Of a stretch of 64,000 nucleotides of DNA, positions 53,625 to 61,230 are shown piece by piece. The DNA comes from Agrobacterium tumefaciens (GTDB lineage Bacteria > Pseudomonadota > Alphaproteobacteria > Rhizobiales > Rhizobiaceae), in assembly GCA_025560025.1 (NCBI GenBank), contig CP048485.1, positions 496,001-560,000 on the forward strand, in the 5' to 3' direction. A program made the translations under genes and the position numbers. The notes beneath the pieces were generated by a model. The model worked only from the letters and a program-made list of their open reading frames with translations. It had not been told where the DNA came from and did no database searches. Numbering within the stretch: position 1 is the stretch's first letter; each line of letters begins with the position of its first letter.

Positions 53625-54254
53625 ATGAGTTACGCTGAAAATCTCTGGCTTTTCTTTCTGGTCCTGTTCGGCATCATCATCCTGCCGGGCATGGACATGC
53701 TGTTCGTGCTGGCAAGCGCTTTGACGGGAGGCAAAAGAACCGGCCTTTCCGCTGCAAGCGGCATGAGCGCCGGCGGCATCGTGCATTCGCTTTACGGCGC
53801 CCTGGGCGTCGGCATGCTGGCCGCCTGGATGCCCTCGCTGTTCCTGCCGTTGCTGGTCTTCGGTGCGGCCTATATGATCTGGATCGGCATCGGCCTGATG
53901 CGCAGCGCGATCGTCGTGAACGGCGATGAGGCGCAGGCGAGCGCTTCGGTCAGAAAAGCCTTCTGGCGGGCGGTGCTGACCTGCCTTTCCAATCCGAAGG
54001 CCTATCTGTTCATGATGGCGATCTATCCGCAATTCCTCAAACCGGCCTATGGCCCGATCTGGATGCAGGGGCTGGTGATGGGCGCGATGGTGGCGGTCAC
54101 GCAGTTCACGGTCTACGGCGCGCTGGCGCTGACGGCGGATAAAAGCCGGGCATGGCTGGTTTCTTCACCGGGTGCGACAATCTTCATCGGCCGCGCCGCC
54201 GGTTTCATGCTGATTGCCGCAGCCCTGCTGACGCTTTGGGAGGCCTTGTCCTAG
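53625..54254 (+). CDS. LysE/RhtB-family exporter
   Basis: A 209-residue, six-helix exporter: LFFLVLFGIIILPGMDMLFV (PGMD signature, as in RhtB/LysE), GGKRTGLSAASGMSAGGIVH, and the second-half LSNPKAYLFMMAIYPQF. GGGAG precedes ATG 53625; an ATG-less upstream stretch to 53595 is disregarded. Likely controlled by the divergent YafY regulator. Paralogous only at family level to the 40147 gene. Confidence 0.88.
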   Translation: MSYAENLWLFFLVLFGIIILPGMDMLFVLASALTGGKRTGLSAASGMSAGGIVHSLYGALGVGMLAAWMPSLFLPLLVFGAAYMIWIGIGLMRSAIVVNGDEAQASASVRKAFWRAVLTCLSNPKAYLFMMAIYPQFLKPAYGPIWMQGLVMGAMVAVTQFTVYGALALTADKSRAWLVSSPGATIFIGRAAGFMLIAAALLTLWEALS

Positions 54255-54373
54255 ACTTCTGTTTTCACGATAGAATTCACCGCAATGTGACTTCTTTTCG
54301 CCATCCGGAAAGGGCATCCTCGCGCCGTTCCATCTAGCGTCCGGTGTCCCGGCCGGAATCAAGGAGAGAGTCT

Positions 54374-54808
54374 ATGAAATTGAAAACCATCGCGGCGGCC
54401 ATGCTTTTCGGCTGTCTTTGCGCCGGAGCGGTCTATGCTGCCGGCGAAGTCGAAAAACGTGAAGGCATGATGAAGCAGATCGGCGGCTCCATGGGCGCGC
54501 TTGCCGCCATCTCCAAGGGTCAGAAGCCTTACGACGCTGACGTCGTGAAAGCCGCCGTGACGGCCATCAGCGCCAATGCCAAGGCTTTCCCCGACCAGTT
54601 CCCGCCCGGCAGCGAGGCCGGCAGTGCGGCCGCACCCGCCATCTGGGAAAATTTCGAGGACTTCAAGGCAAAGGCCGCCAAGCTGGGCGCGGATGCGGAC
54701 ACGGTTCTTGCCAATCTCCCCACCGATGAGGCAGGCGTCACCACCGCCATGAAGACGCTCGGCGCCGATTGCGGCACCTGCCATCAGACCTATCGTCTGA
54801 AGAAATAA
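54374..54808 (+). CDS. Cytochrome c'
   Basis: A 144-residue periplasmic protein. Signal peptide KTIAAAMLFGCLCAGAVYAAG, then a four-helix bundle with the haem-binding CGTCHQTYRLKK at the extreme C-terminus, as in cytochrome c'. Such proteins have a five-coordinate haem and bind NO. AAGGAG precedes ATG 54374. Followed by a terminator and then a dihaem cytochrome c, so the two make a small electron-carrier cluster. Confidence 0.92.
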   Translation: MKLKTIAAAMLFGCLCAGAVYAAGEVEKREGMMKQIGGSMGALAAISKGQKPYDADVVKAAVTAISANAKAFPDQFPPGSEAGSAAAPAIWENFEDFKAKAAKLGADADTVLANLPTDEAGVTTAMKTLGADCGTCHQTYRLKK

Positions 54809-54815
54809 TCCTTTC

Positions 54816-54841
54816 AAAACGCCGCTTCCCGGCGGCGTTTT
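54816..54841 (+). terminator. Rho-independent terminator of the cytochrome c' gene
   Basis: The 10-bp stem AAAACGCCGC/GCGGCGTTTT, loop TTCCCG, followed by TT, 7 nt after the stop. Confidence 0.85.
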
Positions 54842-54892
54842 TTAGGCCTGGAAAGACACCTGAGCCAGTCAGGTGAGAGTGGGGAGAGGGGC

Positions 54893-55813
54893 ATGTCTTC
54901 CATTTGGACGAAGCTTGCGGGCGGGATCGCGATTGCGGCCGTTGCGGGTTATGGTATTTTCGCCTGGGTGACGGCGCCTGAGCGGCAGGCACCCAGCCAT
55001 TGGGTGAGCCTTGGCGAGCCGGATCTGGCCAATGGCGAAACACTGTTCTGGGCGGGCGGCTGCGCCAGTTGCCATGCCGCACCCGATGCCAAGGGCGATG
55101 CGCTTTTGATGCTTTCGGGCGGGCAGGCGCTGAAAAGCCCCTTCGGCACCTTCCATGTGCCCAATATTTCCTCCGATCCGCAACATGGTATCGGCAGCTG
55201 GACGCTGGCCGAATTCGGCGATGCCATGACGCGCGGTGTCGGCAGGAACGGGGAACATCTCTACCCGTCCTTTCCCTATGCCTCCTATGCCCGCATGACG
55301 CAGAAGGACATCAACGACCTCTACGGTTATCTGAAAGTCCTGCCCGCCAGCCAGAACGACGCGCCGGATCACGACCTGCCGTTCCCCTTCAATATGCGCA
55401 TGGCGCTGGGCGGCTGGAAATTCCTTTATTTCGACCCCTCGGCGCGGCCCCGCGTCGAGCTTGCCAACGCCAATGCCGAATTGCTGCGCGGCCAATATCT
55501 GGTGGAAGGGCCTGGCCATTGCGGCGAGTGCCACACACCGCGCAATGCGCTCGGCGGATTCCAGACGGATAAATGGCTGGCCGGCGGTCCCAATCCGGAA
55601 GGCGAGGGCCGTATTCCCGACATCACCCCCGGTTCGCAAAGCATGGGCGCCTGGGCGGCGGCCGATATTGCCAGCTATCTGGAAACCGGCTTCACCCCGG
55701 AATTCGACAGCGTCGGCGGTTCCATGGTCAAGGTGCAGCAGAATATGGCGCATCTGACGGCCGATGACCGCGATGCCATCGCCGCCTATCTGAAGGCGAT
55801 CCCGTCGCGTTAG
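54893..55813 (+). CDS. Membrane-anchored dihaem cytochrome c
   Basis: A 306-residue c-type cytochrome. The N-terminal segment (AGGIAIAAVAGYGIFAWVTA) is a signal anchor. Haem 1 site: CASCHAAPDAKG (about res. 59-63). Haem 2 site: CGECHTPRN (about 208-212). The Met ligands are probably in the MTRGVGRNGEHLYPSFPYASY-type segment and its equivalent near the C-terminus. Similar to the cytochrome subunits of periplasmic alcohol/sugar dehydrogenases, but no dehydrogenase is adjacent. ATG 54893 has GGAG 7-10 nt upstream. A strong hairpin (55822-55872) follows. Confidence 0.87.
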   Translation: MSSIWTKLAGGIAIAAVAGYGIFAWVTAPERQAPSHWVSLGEPDLANGETLFWAGGCASCHAAPDAKGDALLMLSGGQALKSPFGTFHVPNISSDPQHGIGSWTLAEFGDAMTRGVGRNGEHLYPSFPYASYARMTQKDINDLYGYLKVLPASQNDAPDHDLPFPFNMRMALGGWKFLYFDPSARPRVELANANAELLRGQYLVEGPGHCGECHTPRNALGGFQTDKWLAGGPNPEGEGRIPDITPGSQSMGAWAAADIASYLETGFTPEFDSVGGSMVKVQQNMAHLTADDRDAIAAYLKAIPSR

Positions 55814-55821
55814 AGCCTGAT

Positions 55822-55872
55822 ACCTCTCCTCCGTCATCCCCGGGCCTGACCGGAGGATGACGGAGGAGAGGT
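55822..55872. repeat. Long hairpin of repeat family A type after the dihaem cytochrome
   Basis: A perfect 18-bp inverted repeat, ACCTCTCCTCCGTCATCC and its complement, with a 15-nt loop. Only the outermost CCGTCAT/ATGACGG modules of family A are present. It may terminate the cytochrome transcript. Confidence 0.7.
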
Positions 55873-55916
55873 AGGTAAGCGCCATTGACTCCCGACCCCG
55901 CCCATCGGATAACAAT

Positions 55917-56132
55917 CCTGTGATGGTTCCTTCCGGGCATTCCGGAAGGTGAAAAGGGAACACGATAGGGAGAAATCCTCATTCGTGGCTGCCCCCGCAA
56001 CTGTGAGCGGAGAGCCTGAAACGAAATGCCACTGGCAAGCCATCTCGCCGGGAACCCAGGGTTTCCAGAGAGGGTGATGCCGGGAAGGCGTTTCAGGTTT
56101 TGACCCGTAAGCCAGGAGACCTGCCATCACGG
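55917..56132 (+). ncRNA. Cobalamin riboswitch
   Basis: Conserved riboswitch blocks in the right order: GTGATGGTTCC near the 5' end, AAAGGGAACACG, GCTGCCCCCGCAACTGT (55989-56005), and at the 3' end TAAGCCAGGAGACCTGCCATCAC (core AGCCAGGAGACCTGCC, about 56110-56125) that pairs with the GTGATGG of the 5' end. It is about 175 nt before cbtB. A short stem, GGCGCG-GGGT-CGCGCC (56275-56290), sits next to the cbtB ribosome site and is a candidate expression platform. Confidence 0.93.
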
Positions 56133-56305
56133 AAATATCCATGCCGGCGGGGTGTCCGGAAGAGCGGAATGTCAGGGTGGTGGGATCAACGCCTCCCTGT
56201 GTCAGTCTCGTATCCCCGTGGTGAAGTGTATCGTATGCGGCTCGACGGCCTTTTTCCGTTCGGCCGCGTCCAGAGGCGCGGGGTCGCGCCGCAAGAGGGG
56301 TCACC

Positions 56306-56488
56306 ATGTCCATCAACCAGAATACGGCCAATTCAGCCGTTTCCGCAAAAACAACCAGCTTTGCGCAATCGCTGACGGCGATCATGCTTGGCCTGTTCGT
56401 TGTCGGCTTTGTCGGCTTTTCCCATGTGGAAGCCGTTCACAATGCCGCGCATGACACGCGCCATGCCAATGCCTTCCCCTGCCATTGA
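56306..56488 (+). CDS. cbtB: Cobalt transporter subunit CbtB
   Basis: A 60-residue protein with one membrane helix (SLTAIMLGLFVVGFVGFSHVE) and a His-containing C-terminus (EAVHNAAHDTRHANAFPCH), the standard CbtB layout. GAGGGG precedes the ATG. Under the cobalamin riboswitch; cbtA follows 11 nt after the stop. CbtAB is a predicted cobalt importer for B12 synthesis. Confidence 0.93.
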   Translation: MSINQNTANSAVSAKTTSFAQSLTAIMLGLFVVGFVGFSHVEAVHNAAHDTRHANAFPCH

Positions 56489-56499
56489 GGGGAAACCGC

Positions 56500-57210
56500 A
56501 TGTCTTCTTTTCGCAATATCGTCTTTACCGCCGTTCTCGTCGGCATTGTCGGCGGTTTCGCCGTCTCGGCCATGCAGGCTGTCAGTACCACGCCGCTCAT
56601 CCTTCAGGCGGAAACCTATGAAAGCGCCGGCGAAGCGCCCCACAGCCATGATGCGACGGCCCCGGGTGCTGCCGTTCCTGCCCATGAGCATAACGATGAA
56701 GCCTGGGCTCCGGCCGACGGCTTCGAGCGCACTGCCTATACCATCGCCGCCAATGTTCTCACCGCCATCGGTTATGCGCTGGTGCTGACCGGCCTGATTT
56801 CGCTGCGTGGCACGAATGGCGGCTGGCGCGAGGGTCTTCTCTGGGGCGTGGCCGGTTTTGCCGCCGTCATGCTGGCCCCGATGATCGGCCTGCCGCCGGA
56901 ACTGCCGGGCAGCCCGGCTGCCGCGCTCGAGGCACGGCAGATCTGGTGGCTTGCGACGGTTGCCGCAACCGCGGGCGGCATTGCGCTGATCGCCTTCCGC
57001 CGCGAACCCTGGGCCATCATATTGGCGCTGGTGCTGATCGTCGCACCGCATGTTGTCGGCGCACCCTTGCCGCCGGAAGGTGAACTTGCGCTGGCGCCGC
57101 TGCCGCTGGAGCGTCAGTTCATCGTCGCCGCCACCGTGACCAGCTTCGTTTTCTGGGCTTTGCTTGGAACATTGAGCGCGTTTTTCCTGAAGCGCTTCCA
57201 GCAGGCGTAA
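56500..57210 (+). CDS. cbtA: Cobalt transporter subunit CbtA
   Basis: A 236-residue membrane protein with about five helices, starting MSSFRNIVFTAVLVGIVGGF. It has a His/Glu-rich loop (PHSHDATAPGAAVPAHEHND, about res. 51-70) that may bind cobalt. The C-terminal WALLGTLSAFFLKRFQ ends the last helix. GAGGGG before ATG 56500. Second gene of the riboswitch-controlled operon. Confidence 0.93.
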   Translation: MSSFRNIVFTAVLVGIVGGFAVSAMQAVSTTPLILQAETYESAGEAPHSHDATAPGAAVPAHEHNDEAWAPADGFERTAYTIAANVLTAIGYALVLTGLISLRGTNGGWREGLLWGVAGFAAVMLAPMIGLPPELPGSPAAALEARQIWWLATVAATAGGIALIAFRREPWAIILALVLIVAPHVVGAPLPPEGELALAPLPLERQFIVAATVTSFVFWALLGTLSAFFLKRFQQA

Positions 57211-57214
57211 ATCC

Positions 57215-57529
57215 ATGCAGGACGCAGCGGAATGGAGTGAGGAACTCAATGCGCTGCGTTTTGCCGTTCCCGGTCACGGCGCTTTCTGCGCCGTGCACCG
57301 TCTTGCCTTCAAGGCAGTGCTGGGGCCAAGCCCGGCAGGAGAGGCGGCTCTCACCTTTTTCCATGACCACGAGGCCGCCTTCGTCGGGGCAGCCCTTTCC
57401 AAGATAAAACGTGCAAATTTACCCGCCGGCCGCAGCCTGCATCTGAACAGCCGCGATATTCGCCGGGCGATTGCCGGGGAGGGTGAGGAGCCGGCGGCGC
57501 GCGCGTGCCGGGTGCTGGATCGGCGATAA
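57215..57529 (+). CDS. Unknown protein in the cobalamin-riboswitch operon
   Basis: A 104-residue soluble protein starting 4 nt after the cbtA stop, so it is almost certainly part of the cbtBA transcript. Content: EELNALRFAVPGHGAFCAVH at the start (one Cys, two His), a helical middle (TFFHDHEAAFVGAALSKIKR), and an Arg-rich end. No membrane segment or known motif. A metal-related accessory function is a guess from context: HDHE and CAVH might bind cobalt. I do not recognise a family. Confidence 0.65.
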   Translation: MQDAAEWSEELNALRFAVPGHGAFCAVHRLAFKAVLGPSPAGEAALTFFHDHEAAFVGAALSKIKRANLPAGRSLHLNSRDIRRAIAGEGEEPAARACRVLDRR

Positions 57530-57584
57530 TCCTCGCTATTCTCACCTCCGTAGAGGGAGCGCAAACAACCGAGACGGCTATGCC

Positions 57585-58151
57585 TCACCGATGCTCCGCC
57601 GCAAAAACCTGAAGTTCCGCCTCGGCTTCCGGACCAAAGAGGCCGAAGTGTTTCAGGATTTCCACAGCGAAACTCACCGGCGCGCTGCCGGCGGCGGTGA
57701 TGATGCCGCCATCGCTGACCGCTTTCGGCTGGTCGCGATAGAGGTTTTCACCGCTATAGGCCGGATAGGCCTTGTGGGATGCCAGCGAATTGCCGGTATG
57801 GGCGACGTCGTTCAGAACGCCCGTGCCGCCGAGCGCGCTCGCCGCCGCGCAGATGCCGGCCACCAGCCGGTCCCTGTCGCGAAACCGGTGCACCAGCCCG
57901 CCAAGATCGACAGCCGTGCCCTTTTCCCAGCTGAGACCACCGGGAACGATGAGAGCATCGATATTCTCAGGATCGAGCGCATCATAGGACGTGTCAGGCG
58001 TCACATTCAGCCCGCCCATGGAGGTTACCGGCCGGCCATCGGGCGTGGCGTAAATGATCTCGACGCCGAGATAGCTGCGTGCTGCGGCAGCAAGCAGCGC
58101 CGGTTCCCAGTCCGCAAAATCCTGCGCGAGCGCAATGGCGATCCGTGTCAT
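57585..58151 (-). CDS. DJ-1/PfpI-family protein
   Basis: A 188-residue protein of the DJ-1/PfpI (class I glutamine amidotransferase-like) family: IAIALAQDFADWEPALLAAAA at the start (Glu/Asp region), DALIVPGGLSWEKG in the middle, and nucleophile elbow AGICAAASALGG (Cys about res. 99). The His next to Cys in proteases is replaced by Ala. Probably a chaperone/deglycase-like or hydratase member. GGAG 6 nt before ATG 58151. Convergent with the cbt operon. Confidence 0.86.
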   Translation of the reverse strand: MTRIAIALAQDFADWEPALLAAAARSYLGVEIIYATPDGRPVTSMGGLNVTPDTSYDALDPENIDALIVPGGLSWEKGTAVDLGGLVHRFRDRDRLVAGICAAASALGGTGVLNDVAHTGNSLASHKAYPAYSGENLYRDQPKAVSDGGIITAAGSAPVSFAVEILKHFGLFGPEAEAELQVFAAEHR

Positions 58152-58172
58152 GGCCGTCTCCGTGGTTTTTAA

Positions 58173-58661
58173 TCAGGCGATGGCCTGCATGTAGCGCATG
58201 CCGGTGACCGGGCGGGGCGCGAAATCCATGTTTTCGTAGAAACGATGTGCCGCCACATTGCCGGTCGTGGCGCTGACGGAAAGATAGTCGCAGCCCAGAC
58301 GCTTGGCGATATCGCGGGCGCGGGAAACGAGGTGCTGGCCGGTGCCATGGCCGCGATGGCCGTCACGCACGAAGAGATGGTGCAGCTCAAGCCCGCGCTG
58401 GCCTTCCTGCGCCCTGTAGAGCGGCAGAAGCAGGGCGTAACCGATCAGCGCGCCATCGGCTTCCGCCACCAGGCCGTGCACCCAGGGCAGGGGGCCAAAC
58501 AGGTCCCGTTCCAGTTTCGCCGGCGTGATCGCCGCCGCATCGCCATGGTAGGAGGCAAGCAGCGTGATCATTTCGTTGAGTTCGGGCAGATCCGTCTTGC
58601 GTGCGCCACGAATGATGACGACGGGCGGTCTTTCCAGTGTAAGGGTGCTATCTTCGGTCAT
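58173..58661 (-). CDS. GNAT-family N-acetyltransferase
   Basis: A 162-residue acetyltransferase. LELHHLFVRDGHRGHGTGQHLVSRARDIA contains the acetyl-CoA loop (RGHGTG). The N-terminus VIIRGARKTDLPELNEMITLL and C-terminus AAHRFYENMDFAPRPVTGM are typical of diamine/aminoglycoside-like acetyltransferases. AGGA before ATG 58661. Followed by the PfpI gene after 21 nt on the same strand, so possibly cotranscribed. Confidence 0.87.
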   Translation of the reverse strand: MTEDSTLTLERPPVVIIRGARKTDLPELNEMITLLASYHGDAAAITPAKLERDLFGPLPWVHGLVAEADGALIGYALLLPLYRAQEGQRGLELHHLFVRDGHRGHGTGQHLVSRARDIAKRLGCDYLSVSATTGNVAAHRFYENMDFAPRPVTGMRYMQAIA

Positions 58662-58708
58662 TTCTTTGGTCCTTTGGTCTTATCGGTGCCGTCAGGACGC
58701 TTGAGAAA

Positions 58709-58737
58709 CAACAAAGCCGCCTGACGGCGGCTTGTTG
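58709..58737 (-). terminator. Rho-independent terminator of pip
   Basis: On the minus strand CAACAAGCCGCC-GTCA-GGCGGC(T)TTGTTG with one bulge, then TTTCTC. It separates pip from the GNAT gene. Confidence 0.75.
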
Positions 58738-58847
58738 ACAATATGATCTGTCGAGCCGCCCTTAAAGGTAGGCCCAAAAGTACGAGCAGGAGATGGGTGC
58801 GCGTTCGTTGATCATGGGACATGCAATGCGCCCGAATCCGTAATCTG

Positions 58848-59804
58848 TCAAGCGGGCCAATTCGCAAATCGCGCGATTGCCGAAACAATGGCTTCTTCCA
58901 TCCCCGCATCCGCCGTGGAATGTCCGGCGCCGTCGATCATGATCAGTTCGCTTCCCGGCCACGCCGCGGCAAGCTCGTAAGCCGTGACCGGTGGTCCCTG
59001 CAGATCCCGCATGCCCTGAATGAGGACACCGGGAATGCCTGCCAGCATGCCGGCGTTGCGGAGAAGCACGCCGTCTTCCAGCCACGCCGCATGGTGGAAA
59101 TAATGCGCACACAGGCGCGCCCGCGTGAGCCTGTAGTTTTCATCCTGCCATTTTTCGGGAAAAGCCGAGATGGTCTCTGCGGTAATCGAACCCGCTTCCC
59201 ATAGATGCCATTCATAGGCCGCCCCGGCGCGGATGGCGGGATCCGCATCGTTCAAAAGCCGGTAATAGGCCGCGACAGGATCGTCCTTCGGCATATGATC
59301 CGGGATCGCGGCGATAAAGCGCCGCCATTGCCCGGGCAAAAACATCGCCAGCCCCTGATAAAGCCAGTCGATTTCCTTCTGCCGCGTCGTCGTGACACCC
59401 GCCAGAACCATGGCGCGGACATGGCGGGGATGGCGCTGGGCATAGGCGAGGGCGAGCGTCGAGCCCCATGAGGTGCCGAACACCAGCCAGTCATCGACGC
59501 CAAGCGCCACACGAATGGCCTCCATGTCGCCGATCAGGTGCTGCGTGGTGTTGTGCTCAAGGCTGACGGCCGCATTCGGCGTGCTCTGCCCGCATCCGCG
59601 CTGGTCGAACTGAATGATGCGGTAACGCTGAGGATCGAAATAGCGCCGCGCCTTTGACGATATCCCGGAGCCGGGGCCGCCGTGAAGCAGGATCGCCGGC
59701 TGTCCCGCCGGATTGCCCGCAATCGTCACATGCAGCCTGTGGCCGTCGGAAACATCGATGAAAATAGTGTCGAAGGGGGCGATTTCGGAAAAGGTCTCTG
59801 GCAT
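58848..59804 (-). CDS. pip: Proline iminopeptidase
   Basis: A 318-residue alpha/beta hydrolase that removes N-terminal proline from peptides. HGGPGSG (about res. 41-47) and the nucleophile elbow FGTSWGSTLAL (Ser about 113) are diagnostic, with FDQRGCGQSTPN, DPxxRAGAAYEWHLWE in the cap and GAGHSTAD with the catalytic His. ATG 59804 (AGAG 7 nt upstream); upstream codons to 59966 carry no sensible N-terminus. Monocistronic. Confidence 0.92.
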   Translation of the reverse strand: MPETFSEIAPFDTIFIDVSDGHRLHVTIAGNPAGQPAILLHGGPGSGISSKARRYFDPQRYRIIQFDQRGCGQSTPNAAVSLEHNTTQHLIGDMEAIRVALGVDDWLVFGTSWGSTLALAYAQRHPRHVRAMVLAGVTTTRQKEIDWLYQGLAMFLPGQWRRFIAAIPDHMPKDDPVAAYYRLLNDADPAIRAGAAYEWHLWEAGSITAETISAFPEKWQDENYRLTRARLCAHYFHHAAWLEDGVLLRNAGMLAGIPGVLIQGMRDLQGPPVTAYELAAAWPGSELIMIDGAGHSTADAGMEEAIVSAIARFANWPA

Positions 59805-59887
59805 CCGGCATCTCTTTTGAAGCGATGGCAGGCGCATATATCGCCCGGATGACAGCGGAATGTCAGTGCCGCCGTCTTCTCCGCGTC

Positions 59888-60301
59888 TCAGTGTTCGCCT
59901 TCGCACATTCCGTGGTCGGAAAGCGCGCGGATGACATAACAATCCTCGATCGAATGGCCGTGGCAATGGGAGACGATGCGCTCCAGTTCATGTTCCAGCT
60001 TCTTCAGGCTGGCGATTTTTTCACGGACATGAGCGAGGTGTTCGGCAGCGATACGGTCCGCCCCTTCGCACGGCATCTGCCGGTGCTGGCTAAGCGCAAT
60101 CAATTCGCGAATGGCGTCGATATTCAGACCGATATCGCGGGCATGGCGGATGAAGGCCAGCCTTTCAAGATCGGTTTTTTCGTAGCGGCGCTGGTTGCCT
60201 TCCGAACGGTCCGCCTCACGGATGAGACCCATCTGCTCGTAATAACGGATCGTCGGCACCTTGACGCCGGTACGTTTGGACAATTCACCGATGGACAGCA
60301 T
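59888..60301 (-). CDS. zntR: MerR-family zinc/cadmium-responsive regulator ZntR-like
   Basis: A 137-residue MerR protein. N-terminal HTH LSIGELSKRTGVKVPTIRYYEQMGLI; long helix from about res. 80; metal-binding residues Cys in RQMPCEGAD (about 79) and the C-terminal HCHGHSIEDC (about 112-121) plus GMCEGEH, the pattern of ZntR/CadR. The start at ATG 60301 is supported by GGAG 6 nt upstream; ATG 60313 has its GGAG too near. No target adjoins it. Its dyad (60368-60382) equals that at the zntA promoter. To my recollection a ZntA/ZntR pair has been studied in A. tumefaciens. Confidence 0.87.
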   Translation of the reverse strand: MLSIGELSKRTGVKVPTIRYYEQMGLIREADRSEGNQRRYEKTDLERLAFIRHARDIGLNIDAIRELIALSQHRQMPCEGADRIAAEHLAHVREKIASLKKLEHELERIVSHCHGHSIEDCYVIRALSDHGMCEGEH

Positions 60302-60367
60302 CGCTTTCTCCATATCTCCGGCGCAGCGGGAAGAGAGCGAGTTGTTTCGCCGCTCATGGCCCGATGC

Positions 60368-60382
60368 TCTAGTCTCTAGAGA
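60368..60382 (-). promoter_or_regulatory. ZntR operator upstream of zntR
   Basis: CTCTAG-TCT-CTAGAG is a perfect dyad 67 nt upstream of the zntR start. A promoter (TTGAAC, 17 nt, TATCTC on the minus strand) overlaps it, so the site covers the -10 region; this suggests autorepression and not activation. Confidence 0.72.
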
Positions 60383-60413
60383 TATTATGTTTCAGCCCGC
60401 TGTTCAATGGGTG

Positions 60414-60767
60414 TCAGGCGGCCTCGTCCACGCCAAGCGCCTGTGCCAGGGCCTTCAGGACTTCCGCCTCAAGGCTGGAGGCGGCTTCAGGCTGCGCGGC
60501 GGTGGCCATTTCCGGCGTGGATGTGCCTGTCGCGGAGGCTCCGCTGTCGAGGTTCCACAAAGCGGCGGCAAGACCGGCGGAAACGCTGGCGGCGGCCGGT
60601 GAAACTGCCGTGGCGACGCTTTCCGCGCTGGAGATGGCGCGATGCGCGGCACGGGTCAGCTCCAGCAGGGCCTCGGTAGTGGAATGGGTTTCCTTGTTTT
60701 TCGCCGGTTCAAGGGTCCGGACCGGCATTGCGTAATAGCTGCTGGTGGTTGCTGCGATAGTCGTCAT
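60414..60767 (-). CDS. Ala-rich small protein of unknown function
   Basis: A 117-residue protein, strongly Ala/Ser/Thr-rich, starting MTTIAATTSSYYAMPVRTLE with a conserved-looking N-terminus and then AAHRAISSAESVATAVSPAA. No signal, membrane helix or known domain. It may be structural or disordered. ATG 60767 has TGGGGA 7 nt upstream. Divergent from dmeR with 127 nt between, so its promoter abuts the DmeR operator. Confidence 0.65.
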   Translation of the reverse strand: MTTIAATTSSYYAMPVRTLEPAKNKETHSTTEALLELTRAAHRAISSAESVATAVSPAAASVSAGLAAALWNLDSGASATGTSTPEMATAAQPEAASSLEAEVLKALAQALGVDEAA

Positions 60768-60860
60768 GACTGAGTCCCCAAGTTCTGATGGTGTATTTTT
60801 AGGGGCCGAAACATTCGCGAGGATTGCGTCATGCGAGACTTGAACGAAAAAACATCTCAA

Positions 60861-60884
60861 TATAGTATACCCCCCTATAGTATA
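60861..60884. promoter_or_regulatory. DmeR operator (C6 tract flanked by AT-rich repeats)
   Basis: TATAGTATA-CCCCCC-TATAGTATA, 10 nt before the dmeR start. The C-tract flanked by AT-rich half-sites is typical of RcnR/DmeR-type CsoR-family operators. Confidence 0.82.
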
Positions 60885-60894
60885 TGAGGTGCCT

Positions 60895-61167
60895 ATGTCC
60901 CATACGATCCGTAACAAGGAGAAGCTTCTCGCCCGCATCCGTCGCCTGAAGGGGCAGATGGAGGCGGTGGAGCGCGCGCTGGACGACGCCAAGCCCTGCG
61001 GCGAGGTGCTGCAATTGCTGGCTTCGGTACGCGGCGCGCTTTCCGGCCTCACCGGAGAGGTGATGCAGGAACATCTGCACGAACATGTGGTGCACGCCGA
61101 AAATGAAGACGAGCGGGCGCGGGCGGCGGAAGAGCTGGCCCAGGTGCTGAAGACCTACATTCGCTAG
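60895..61167 (+). CDS. dmeR: Metal-responsive repressor DmeR (RcnR/CsoR family)
   Basis: A 90-residue all-helical repressor: MSHTIRNKEKLLARIRRLKG carries the conserved His3 (metal ligand in RcnR) and the DNA-binding helix; Cys in AKPCGEVLQLLASVRGALSGL (about res. 35) and HLHEHVVH (His about 60-64) complete the site. ATG 60895 has GAGG 5 nt upstream; GTG 60889 is less likely. Operator immediately upstream. dmeF follows 63 nt after the stop. Ligands: Ni(II)/Co(II). Confidence 0.92.
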   Translation: MSHTIRNKEKLLARIRRLKGQMEAVERALDDAKPCGEVLQLLASVRGALSGLTGEVMQEHLHEHVVHAENEDERARAAEELAQVLKTYIR

Positions 61168-61230
61168 AGCATCGGCGGGAAGACGAGATGCTTAAACAAG
61201 ACGCTCTGAAAATCGAACAGGATTAGCGAC

